Of a stretch of 64,000 nucleotides of DNA, positions 54,977-64,000 are shown piece by piece. The first letter of the stretch is position 1. Each line of letters starts with the position of its first letter. The notes under the pieces are model-generated. The model searched no databases and had not been told where the DNA came from. It saw only the letters and a program-made list of their open reading frames with translations. The stretch is from Adenophora triphylla var. japonica. Its lineage: Eukaryota; Streptophyta; Magnoliopsida; Asterales; Campanulaceae. Position numbers and translations under genes: made by a program. Location of the stretch: contig JAFEMH010000979.1 in NCBI GenBank assembly GCA_022495995.1, positions 186,001 to 250,000 of the forward strand, given 5' to 3'.

Positions 54977-55097
54977 CTGCAACATATTAGATTATTGTAT
55001 TTATAAATAACTATTGTTAATTTAAAATAAATATAAAAATAAAATGTTGTTCAAAAACAGTGCTCCTTCCGACCTTAAATTTAAATGAATAACTAGT

Positions 55098-55520
55098 CAC
55101 TACTAGAAACTGGTCATTTAGTGACGGAGGTAACAGCGACGGAATACTCCGTTACTGAACATGAACATCGACGGAATGATCATTTTAGCGACGGAAATCC
55201 GTCGCTGATTATAAATTAGCGACGGAAATGTTTCCGTCACTGAATTCCGTCGCTGAAAAGCATCTTTTTAGAATATCATTTCTTCTCCGTCGCTGATTCG
55301 CTATTTCAGTCGCTAACCAGAAACGGACATTCCGTCGCTAACCAGAAACGGACATTCTGTCGCTATACAGACAAGGAAGTTTCCGTCGCTACCCGTGACA
55401 GATGTTTTTGTAGCTAAATAGTGGCGGAACTTCCGTCACTGATCAGATTCATAATTTTCCGCCACTAGATCAACAAATACCATCGCTGAATAGCGTTAGA
55501 AATTTCAAAATTCCGTCGCT
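55098..55520 (+). mobile_element. CACTA (En/Spm) transposon left terminus
   Basis: Starts CACTACTAGAAACTGG, the CACTA terminal motif, followed by about twenty subterminal copies of AGCGACGGAA or TTCCGTCGCT in both orientations. The complementary right end (TTTCTAGTAGTG) is not in the window, so the element is truncated or very long. Confidence 0.88.
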
Positions 55521-55779
55521 GTCTTTGATTATTATATTTCCTAAGGAATGGTTTAAAAGATTTAATTAATTATTATTATTACTAATGGTATTAGTAATAA
55601 ACACACATTTATAATAATAATAATAAATGATACTTAGTTTATTTAAAAATTAAAGTATTTAATAAAAATAATTGTACAATTAGTGTAAATACTTACTACT
55701 ATAATAATGGTTAGTGTAAATATTATATACCTAAATTCTAAAGTATATATCACTATATATATACGCTATAAATTCTAAA
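55521..55779. other. AT-rich DNA after the CACTA terminus
   Basis: Contains ATT/AAT-rich runs; no gene. It may be interior CACTA sequence. Confidence 0.4.
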
Positions 55780-56407
55780 TCCTAAACCCTAAACCCTATA
55801 TATCCCCATACCCAATCCCTATACCTTAAATCATATGTATATCCTGTACCCTAAACCTTATATATATATATATATATCCCATACCCTAACTCATATATAT
55901 ACCTTAAATCATATTTATACCCTAACCCATATACCCCTATATCCTAAACCTTATAGTATATACCACTATACAATACTAAACCCTAAACCCTATAAAGCCC
56001 ATACCCATATCCTATACCTTTCCTATACCCTAAATCATATACCTAAATTTTAAAGTATATATCCCTATACCCTAAACCTAGTATATATATACCACTATAC
56101 AGTACTAAACCCTAAACCCTATAAAGCCCATACCCTAACCTTATACTATACCTCATACTCTATACCTTATATCCTAAATCATATACATAAACTCTAAAGA
56201 ATATACCCCTATACCCTAAACCATATAGTATATATATACCACTATACAATACTAAACCCTAAACCCTATAAAGCCCATACCTATGCCCTAATCTATACTA
56301 TACCTCATACCTTATACCTTATATTTTATACCTTATACCTTATACCTTATATCCTATACCCTTATAAATCATATACCTAAACTCTTTAGTATATACCGCT
56401 ATACCCT
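55780..56407 (+). repeat. Degenerate telomere-like CCCTAAA repeat
   Basis: Repeated CCCTAAACCCTA, CCCTATACCTTAT and TATACC(A)CTATAC units over about 630 bp, with a longer period containing ACTAAACCCTAAACCCTATA and AAGCCCATACC. It resembles a decayed interstitial array of the plant telomere unit and directly joins retrotransposon gag coding sequence. Confidence 0.75.
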
Positions 56408-56408
56408 A

Positions 56409-59387
56409 AAGAAATTTGTGAAGATGTCTCCCCCTAGTTTCAACGGAGATCCGGATCCGGTGAAGGCTGAGAGATGGCTTGAAGCTATGAATAAGATTTT
56501 CGCAGCAATGGAGAGTTCGGATGCAGAAAAGGTGAGATGTGCTATCTTCAAGTTAGAAGGACTTGCTGAGCACTGGTGGCAAGTAGTGAAGGATGGCTGG
56601 GATCGCGACCTTACACCGCAGACTTGGGAGAATTTCACATGTAAGTTCCGGGATCATTTCATTCCAATGGTTACAAGGGATAAGAAGGAAGTCGAGTTCT
56701 TGAAATTGGAGCAAGGGACAATGACCATAGCACATTATTCTGCCAAGTTCATAGAGTTAGCCCGATATTTTCCTCATTTGGTGCCGGAAGAAGAAAGGCG
56801 GATCTACCGGTTTGTGAAAGGTTTAAGGGTGGAGTTCCGGAAGCAGTTATTGACGCATGAATTCATCAACTTCCAAGCAGCTGTGAATATGGCGTACCAG
56901 ATTGAGAACGATATAGAAGAGCATCGTAGTAAGTCTGAAGGTGGGGGTAGGAGCAGATTCCAAGGTCAAGGTTCTGGACAGAATAGAGGGCAGCCAAGGA
57001 CATCAGCTCCGGGAGCAGGTAGAGGAGGAAATGTGGCGGCTCCGACAAATCGTTCGATTCCAGGTCAGTTTGGGGCATTGTGTGGATATTGCAAGAAGCC
57101 AGGACATTCAGAGGATAAGTGTTGGAGCAAGCAAGGCAAATGTTTAGAGTGTGGGGCGACAGACCATTTCCGGAAGAATTGTCCCAGGTGGCAAAAGAAG
57201 CAAGCTTCGGGTAGTGGTCAAGGAGGACAAGTTGGTGGTGTGAAAAGGGACGTCGAAGGGAAACCCAAGGATAGAGTGCAAGGTCGAGTGTTCGCCTTGG
57301 GTAGAGGAGAGGTCGATCCTAATGCTGTCATTAGAGGTATAGTTCCTGTCTCAGGAGTTAAGGCCCGCATTCTTATAGATCCCGGGTCTTCCCATTCATT
57401 TGTGGCATCTCATTTTGCATTCTCATTACATAAATTTCCTGAATCTATGCCTTATGTATTGGAGGTTTCTACTCCTATGGGAGAGTGCCTCGCATCTTCT
57501 TTGATATATCATGGTTGTGATGTGACTATATGTGGGCATGTGTTGCCGGTGGATTTGGTAGAGTTACCAATCCGTGACTTTGATGTGATCCTTGGGATGG
57601 ATTGGTTGAGTCAGTGTCATGCTTTGATAGACTGTCGTAGAAAGCGAGTCTCATTTGCTATGCCTGATGTGCCTACTTTTATATTTGATGCGGACAAATC
57701 TATGTTTAGTTTGCATGTTATTTCTGCTTTAAAGGCTAGAAAAATGCTATCTAAGGGGTGTGCGGGGTACTTGGTTTATGTGGTAGATTCGAATAAGAAA
57801 TCCCCCGAATTAGCTCATGTCCCGGCTGTTAATGAATTTATTGATGTGTTTTCAAGTGAGTACTCTATGCCTCCGGATCGTGAGGTAGAGTTTTGTATTG
57901 ACCTAGTGCCCGGTACCACACCTATTTCTAAAGCACCCTATAGAATGGCTCCGGCTGAATTAAAAGAGTTGAAGGTTCAGTTGCAAGAATTGTTAGATCG
58001 GGGCTTTATTCGCCCAAGTGTGTCACCGTGGGGAGCACCGGTTTTATTTGTCCGGAAGAAGGATGGTACCTTAAGATTATGTATTGATTATCGTTTGTTG
58101 AACCAAGCCACCATAAAGAATAAATATCCTCTTCCGCATATATATGATTTGTTTGACCAACTCCAAGGTTCCGTTATCTACTCTAAACTTGATTTGAGAA
58201 GCGGATACCATCAATTGAAGATTAGACCGGATGATATTGCAAAGACAGCCTTCAGAACTAGATATGGTCACTATGAGTTTGTTGTGATGCCTTTTGAGTT
58301 GACTAATGCTCCGGCCGTATTCATGGATATGATGAACCGTATCTTCAAGCCTTATCTTGATAGCTTTGTGGTGGTATTCATAGATGACATCCTTGTTTAT
58401 TCTAAGTCCCGAGAGGAGCATGAAAATCATTTGAAGATTGTCCTATCAGTTCTTCGTGAGAAGCAGTTGTACGCCAAGTTCAGCAAGTGCGAGTTTTGGC
58501 TTGAGCAGATTTCTTTCTTGGGGCATGTAGTGTCGAGTTCGGGAATTTCCGTGGATCCTTCGAAAATCGAAGCCGTGGTTAATTGGAAGCAACCTTCGAC
58601 TGTGACTGAAGTTCGTAGCTTTCTTGGTTTGGCGGGATATTACCGAAGGTTCATTGAGGCTTTTTCTCGACTTGCGACTCCGTTGACAAGGTTAACTCGG
58701 AAAGATGTATCGTTTGTATGGGATTCCAAGTGTGAAGCAAGTTTCAATGAGTTGAAGAAAAGGTTGACAATGGCTCCTATTCTTACCCTTCCGGATGGTT
58801 GTGAGAATTTTGTTATCTATAGTGATGCCTCGAAGGCGGGATTGGGATGTGTACTAATGCAAAATGGGAAAGTGATTGCGTATGCCTCTAGGAAGTTATC
58901 ACCGACTGAACAGAATTATCCTACTCATGACATGGAATTGGCTGCGATTGTGTTTGCGTTGCATAAGTGGAAACATTACCTTTCTGGGGCGAAATTTGAG
59001 ATTTTCACCGACCATAAGAGTTTGAAGTATTTGTTCACACAAAAGGAGTTGAATAACCGACAAAGAAGATGGCTAGAGTTCTTGAAGGATTTTGATTGTG
59101 TAATTTCATATCATCCGGGGAAGGCCAATGTTGTGGCGGATGCGATTAGCCGAAAGGCTTATGTGACAGCTTTGAGTTCCCAAGAGTTGAGGAGTGAAGT
59201 AATAATTGCGAATGTGCGAGCCGTTCCTACCTTGTATGGGGATTTGAAGGAAGCTCAACAAAGTGATCCGGAATTGAAGAAAATTTTAGATCAAATGCAA
59301 GATGGAAAAGCCGGGGAATTCGCGTTGAATAGAGAAGGGATTAACTTTCCAAGGAAGAATTTGTGTTCCTTCATCACCGGAGATTAA
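56409..59387 (+). pseudogene. Chromovirus gag-protease-reverse transcriptase-RNase H
   Basis: About 990 open codons. Codons before ATG 56424 (KKFVKM) are still in the expected gag frame, so the N-terminus is cut off. Domains: retrotransposon gag ([28 protein letters not shown]), two CCHC knuckles ([28 protein letters not shown]), protease with [14 protein letters not shown] (Pro in place of the usual Ser/Thr), reverse transcriptase ([26 protein letters not shown], catalytic [13 protein letters not shown]), RNase H ([25 protein letters not shown]). In the motif MPFELTNAP a Glu replaces the usual Gly. The frame breaks just after RNase H. Confidence 0.9.
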
Positions 59388-59868
59388 GAGGCGTGTTCTA
59401 GAGGATGGTCATAAGTCCAAGTTTGCGATTCATCCGGCTAGTACGAAAATGTATCAAGACTTGAAGCGTGGATATTGGTGGAATGGGATGAAAAGGGAAA
59501 TTGCGGATTATGTTTCTAAGTGTTTAACTTGTCAACAAATCAAGGCCGAACATCAGAGACCGGCGGGACTACTTCAACCATTAGATATTCCGGAATGGAA
59601 ATGGGAAGGGATTTCGATGGATTTCGTTTCGGGTTTGCCTCTTACCGCGAAGAAGATGGATGCTATTTGGGTTATTGTGGATAGATTAACAAAGTCGGCT
59701 CATTTTCTTTCGGTGTCAACCAAGTTCTCGATGGAGAAGTTAGCTCAGTTGTATATGAAGGAGATTGTTAGACTTCACGGGGTTCCGGTTAGCATTGTTT
59801 CCGATAGAGATCCGAGGTTTACTTCTAGATTTTGGAGAGCATTGCATGAAGCCTTGGGTTCTAAGTAG
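59335..59868 (+). pseudogene. Chromovirus integrase, N-terminal and core
   Basis: The shifted frame reads [18 protein letters not shown] and [16 protein letters not shown], the HHCC zinc-binding region, then the core with [14 protein letters not shown] (first Asp), [10 protein letters not shown] and [11 protein letters not shown] (second Asp). It stops at 59868 after ALGSK. Confidence 0.88.
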
Positions 59869-60677
59869 AAAGTTTTAGTACGGCGTTTCATCCTCAAACC
59901 GACGGTCAGTCCGAGAGAACCATTCAGATACTTGAGGATATGTTACGGGCTTGTGTGATGGATTTTCAATTATCTTGGGAGGATCATCTACCGTTAGTTG
60001 AGTTTGCTTACAACAACAGTTATCAGTCTAGTATTGAGATGGCTCCGTATGAGGCGTTGTATGGTAGAAAGTGTAGATCTCTGATGTGTTGGGACGAGGT
60101 TGGTGAAGCGAGGCTTTGGGGCCCGGATTTGGTTAGAGATTCGACGGAGAAGATCAAGGTGATTCGTGATAGATTGAAGACGGCTCAGAGTAGACAGAAA
60201 AGCTACGCCGACAATAGAAGGAGGGACTTATCTTTTCAAGTGGGTGACTTCATGTTTTTGAAAGTCTCTCCGAGGACGGGAATTAAAAGGTTTGGTAATA
60301 AGGGTAAATTGGCTCCGAGGTTCGTTGGTCCGTTTGAGATTCTAGAGAAGATTGGGGATTTGGCTTACCGGTTGGCGTTACCTCCATATTTTTCTTCGCT
60401 TCATGATGTATTTCATGTTTCTATGTTGAGGAAATATTGTCATGACCCCTCCCATATATTGAGTTCTCCTCCCGATGAGATTCAAGCGGATATGTCTTAT
60501 GTTGAAGAACCGTTGAGAATCTTAGAGTTCCAGGTTAAGGAGTTGAGGACTAAGAGCATTCCGATAGTGAAGATCCTATGGAAGAATCACACCATTGAGG
60601 AAGCAACGTGGGAGTTAGAGTCGGAAATGAGAGCGAAATACCCTTGGTTGTTTGAGCATTCAAGTAAGTCTTTTTAA
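59869..60677 (+). pseudogene. Chromovirus integrase C-terminus with chromodomain-like end
   Basis: After a second shift the frame reads STAFHPQTDGQSERTIQILE (catalytic Glu), VEFAYNNSYQSSIEMAPYEA, the GPY/F-type module (GKLAPRFVGPFEILEKIG) and ends with KSIPIVKILWKNHTIEEATW and ESEMRAKYPWLF, the chromodomain-like tail of Tekay/Del elements. Ends at 60677, 34 bp before the 3' LTR. Confidence 0.88.
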
Positions 60678-60710
60678 AATTCGGGGCGAATTTTTTTAAG
60701 GGGGAGTGAG

Positions 60711-62984
60711 TGTAACGACCCTAACCCTAGGCACTATTTTAGTATCATATTATATGCTATTTATATTATTGTTGACTTTAGGTGTTCATTTTATGTTTTT
60801 GATTTCTTATGTTAAGTTAAGATAGTTGGGAAATAATTTAAAGCCTTAGGATAAAAGGGAAATAAAATAAAGTATCTTGGGAAAAATATAATAATTGAAA
60901 ATAAATGAAATGTCATGTGTAGTTAAGGTGGGTAGTGTAAAGAATTGGAGTAGGGGGGTTTAGTTTTACTACTTTAGAACTTGGGAGGATTTAATTGTAA
61001 AAGGTTGAAAGATGTTAATTAAGGAAGCATGGGGGGGGCATACTTCCTCCCTTATTTCCCTCACCCTTCCTTGACCTCCCCACTATTTCCTCATCTTCTT
61101 CATTCTTCTCTATTTCCTCCATGGAAGCTTACTCTTGAATTCTCTCCTTCCAAATTCCTTGTAAATTCAATTCTTCTCCATTTGGCAATCCGATTGTACT
61201 TTCGTGTTCGGAGCAACTAGGGAAGCACATCAAGCTAAGAAAATCCTTAATCCATCTCATAATTCTAAGGTGAGTTATTATGACCTTCCTTCAATTAAAT
61301 GTTCATGAATTAATTGATGTTGTTTGAGATGTTAGGACTCTTTTCTTGGAGTTAAGAAATGGAGTAATGACCTAGGAAAGTGTTGGTGTTCATGATAATG
61401 ACAAAGAATGTAAGAAAATGGGTTGAGTTAGATTAAGAGTATAAATTTGAAATATGATGGTGAAATGAGTAGGAAATCAAAGTGTGAGTAGCCTAGGTTG
61501 ATGTTACTCTGGGGTTTAATTGGGTTATAATGATATTAGGAAGGTTGGTAAACATTCTTATGTTTACAATTTAGAGGAAGCTTGGGTTGGTTTTGGTTTT
61601 CTTGGATTATTGATCTAAAGCTGTTGCTGATGCCTGAATCTGGTCATGGCACGAGTCGTGCCCATGGCCAACTCGTGAAGACGACTCGTGGAATTGAGGT
61701 TAAGTCGTTCTGATCAACTTGGGCTCAAATGGGCACGAGTCGTGCCCTGGCCTGGTAACTTTGAACCAACTTTAGAGCTGTTTAAACCTATTCAAACTAG
61801 AACCAAAATGAATCCTCTTTAACCTAGATTAAAGTAGAATACTTTGGCTACACAATGACATCTTAATTGATGAAAATGGAATTATGGAAGTACTTTAAAT
61901 ATTGCTTGGAAAACGCTTGGTAGCCTTGTTTAGTAACTTAACCATTGTGACTCAAACTTGGTAAATTGAGCTTGGGCCTTTATAGAGGTCTTGTATTATT
62001 GTATATTGATTATGTAGGGTTGGTTAATGATACCTTGTTACCTTACTTGTATACATATTCATTGATTATGAGATGCATAGTGTATTAAGTACTTGTTGCA
62101 CTATGATATTGACTGAACATGAGTATATTTTACCATGTGGCTATATTGCTTATCCCTTTTGTGGATTTTATTTTAAGTAACTATTATGTTCTTGAATTTG
62201 TGTTAATCAACTGATGATTGGGGGTATAGCATAATACGATCAATTATGGAAGTGTGACCTAATGTGATCGGATTATGTTATACTTGTGACCGTCCCCTCC
62301 TGTGGCCACAGGTTGGGGTTATAGGATCTGTATTGAGCCAAAAGCCTTACAGAGTTGCTACTATCTTATATGGTTCCCCGAAAAACGGGTCTTATAAGAA
62401 GTGAATAATGCTTAAGCAGTTCACTAAATATTGGGATTTTATCTCCAATGTTGTACGACTATTGTTCAGACGGGAAAAGGTAAACCGAGGTAATGTAAAG
62501 TTTTTACATCTTTTCCAATGTGTTATATGCGACTAGTTATGTGTTTCATCTTATTTGGCATATTGCTGCATTCATAATAGCTTGCTGAGATTTATTCTCA
62601 CCCCTCTCCCTTTAATGTTTTTAGATCCCGAGACAGGCGGACCGGCCAAGTAAGGGCGGAGAGGAGTTTGGAAGTGATATTTTGGGGATTTTCGGGGTAT
62701 GTATAGGTTGGCATAGAAAGTGTATTTTGGTATAATTCCTTTATGGAGTTTGTATATATAAACTTTAATTTCTACGTTATAACCGAAATCTTTTGTAACT
62801 AAAACAGTTTGTTACTTTCAAAGTTGTTCAACTCTTACTCCAATGTGGAGAGGAGTGGAGTTATTATGAAATGGTTATGCTAAGTATGTTTAAGTTTGTA
62901 AGTTTAAAAGTTTAGGAAGTTTGTAGTTAGATTGGGGACGCTCCAGCTCGGGACACGTGTAGGTTCCGGGTCTGGGTCCTCACA
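60711..62984 (+). repeat. Chromovirus 3' LTR (2274 bp)
   Basis: Starts TGTAACGACC after the polypurine tract and ends GGTCCTCACA. Contains repeated GGGCACGAGTCGTGCC palindromes at about 61645-61760 and an AT-rich body. A 61029-61220 ORF inside it is not a supported gene. The partner LTR is missing. Confidence 0.8.
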
Positions 62985-63237
62985 ATTTTGGAATCCTAAT
63001 ATTGGCCCATAAATAAAAAAAAAATCTTGTGTGCCCTATGTTGTGTTAGGAAGAGAACTCCACTTTTTGTTTTCACTCCTTTTGATATTTGGATAGGTAC
63101 ATTTGAGGCAGTATGGACAGCAGCAGCCTATACTTGGGGCAGTTTGCTTGGAATGCTCCTTTTCTTTGGGATTTGTCTCCCGCATTTAACATTTTTTTTT
63201 GTAATTGTATTCATTTTGAGAAAAATAATATTAGAAA

Positions 63238-63267
63238 ATTAGACATTCATTTTGGGACCGAGGGAGT
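63238..63267. mobile_element. Right end of a decayed Stowaway-like MITE
   Basis: ATTCATTTTGGGACCGAGGGAG|TA resembles the right terminus of the MITEs above. No left partner is found. Confidence 0.45.
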
Positions 63268-63752
63268 ATGTGATGCAGGTCAACGTGTGGAGCGGTCGTG
63301 CATCAGGATGAGGAGCGGCGGCAGCTCCAAACGGGCTTCAACGTATTTTAAGGTTTTAGGTTTAATTTTAATTATTATTGTTATTTTTATTGTCATTTTC
63401 GGATTTAATATTAGATTGTTAGTATTTTTGGTATTAGAAGTATATTAGGACTTTATTTTAAGATTTTATTGATTGATTAGGTTACTATATAGACTAGGGT
63501 TATTTTAGGAAGTTTTTGACTTGTTTTTCAAGTCCTAGGGTCATTATATAATGAGGGCTAATTGTAATTCCGAAAATCAGCTTTTGATTAATAAAAATTG
63601 AGTGTTTACTCTTTTAAATCCGAAAGTCTGCGTGTTCTCCTTTCGTCCAATTCCCAGAAATCGTGCGTGATTCAACGTGGGTTGAAGATCGATTACTGGC
63701 TAACGTGCGCGTTACAACAATAATTGATATCTATCAAGTCTTCCGCTATGTC
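63268..63752 (+). other. Possible LTR-like fragment
   Basis: Contains CATTATATAATGAGGG (TATA-like) followed about 50 bases later by TTGATTAATAAAAATTG (polyadenylation-like), an arrangement often seen in LTRs. No coding or second copy in the window, so the assignment is weak. Confidence 0.3.
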
Positions 63753-63827
63753 AGTAAGGCAAATCCTGATGATTTCCTTGATTTCGGAGAACGAAGGTAA
63801 GGCAAATCCTGATGATTTCCTTGATTC
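63753..63827 (+). repeat. Direct repeat of about 30 bp
   Basis: GTAAGGCAAATCCTGATGAT followed by TTCCTTGATT occurs at 63753-63782 and 63797-63826 (period about 44 bp). The coding context is unknown. Confidence 0.8.
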
Positions 63828-64000
63828 TTGGATGGATACTGTTGAGTTTAAAGAGGGGTTTGTTGTCGAATCTTCAAGTTAAGAAAATCTTGTTGATTGG
63901 TCAAAACCACCTATGTTTGATATGTGTCATTGTGACTGTTGTCAAGTGATACTGTTGAGTAATGATAGCGGTTTCTCAGTCTTCGTTGACGATGGAGTTG

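Larger units (their letters stand above)
56408..62984 (+). mobile_element. Ty3/gypsy chromovirus (Tekay/Del type), 5' truncated
   Basis: Gag-pol on the plus strand, a polypurine tract AAGGGGGAGTGAG (60698-60710) and a 2274-bp 3' LTR (60711-62984, TGTAACGACC ... GGTCCTCACA). The 5' LTR, primer site and gag start are absent: the gag reading frame starts abruptly at the telomere-like repeat. The C-terminal region after integrase ends in a chromodomain-like segment, which places it among chromoviruses. Two frame lesions lie in integrase. Confidence 0.9.

Noticed and set aside
55835..56053. 72-codon Tyr/Ile/His-rich ORF
   Set aside because: Translation of the telomere-like simple repeat.
61029..61220. 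63-codon ORF in the chromovirus LTR
   Set aside because: Lies in LTR sequence, pyrimidine-rich, no homology or codon pattern.

Overview
This is nuclear DNA from a flowering plant, most likely a eudicot. The evidence is several layers of plant transposons, a run of Stowaway-type MITEs with CTCCCTCCGTCCC ends flanked by TA, retrotransposon primer sites matching plant tRNA ends, plant-type introns, and host genes with recognisable Arabidopsis relatives. I cannot name the species. Very little of the window is host gene; most of it is stacked mobile elements.

Layout. 1-3.8 kb: intergenic, with simple and GC-rich repeats and a SINE fragment. 3.84-16.48 kb: one 12.6-kb Ty3/gypsy element of the Tat type on the minus strand, with 750-bp LTRs, TAGGA target duplication, a tRNA-Glu-like primer site, two RNase H domains, and an antisense ORF region on the plus strand with its own TATA box. 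16.79-20.23 kb: a full-length mariner-like element with a DD39D transposase, a tandem-repeat block and an extra antisense ORF. 20.5-26.5 kb: hAT-like, Stowaway, Helitron and SINE elements. 27.6-28.0 kb: a small broken gene that I do not recognise. 30.6-32.9 kb: the one clearly intact host gene, an OCTOPUS (DUF740) homologue with promoter, CT-rich leader and an overlapping uORF. 34.5-39.8 kb: nested MITEs, a SINE, a Pack-MULE-like element and a second mini-Helitron. 39.97-46.7 kb: a decayed pentatricopeptide-repeat (PPR) gene resembling At3g09060, split by a young Ty1/copia element (40.125-44.946 kb) and a MITE. 46.77-48.20 kb: a non-autonomous TRIM-like LTR element. 48.6-48.9 kb: a second PPR fragment. 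50.6-52.5 kb: a SINE, MULE and Harbinger-like element stacked in a duplicated segment. 54.1-55.0 kb: three exons of an ML (MD-2-related lipid recognition) protein gene. 55.1-56.4 kb: a CACTA terminus and telomere-like repeats. 56.4-62.98 kb: a Tekay/Del-type chromovirus without a 5' LTR. 63-64 kb: fragments of uncertain type.

The OCTOPUS homologue (At3g09070-like) and the PPR pseudogene (At3g09060-like) correspond to consecutively numbered Arabidopsis loci. This suggests an ancestral neighbouring gene pair that was pushed apart and half destroyed by transposons. The elements give a relative history: the copia LTRs look identical (youngest), a MULE landed inside a SINE target duplication, and the Tat LTRs are visibly diverged (older). 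I saw no wholly unknown system. The least ordinary items are the mariner element carrying an antisense ORF, the antisense transcription unit of the Tat element, the hidden ML gene and the broken PPR-OCTOPUS synteny.
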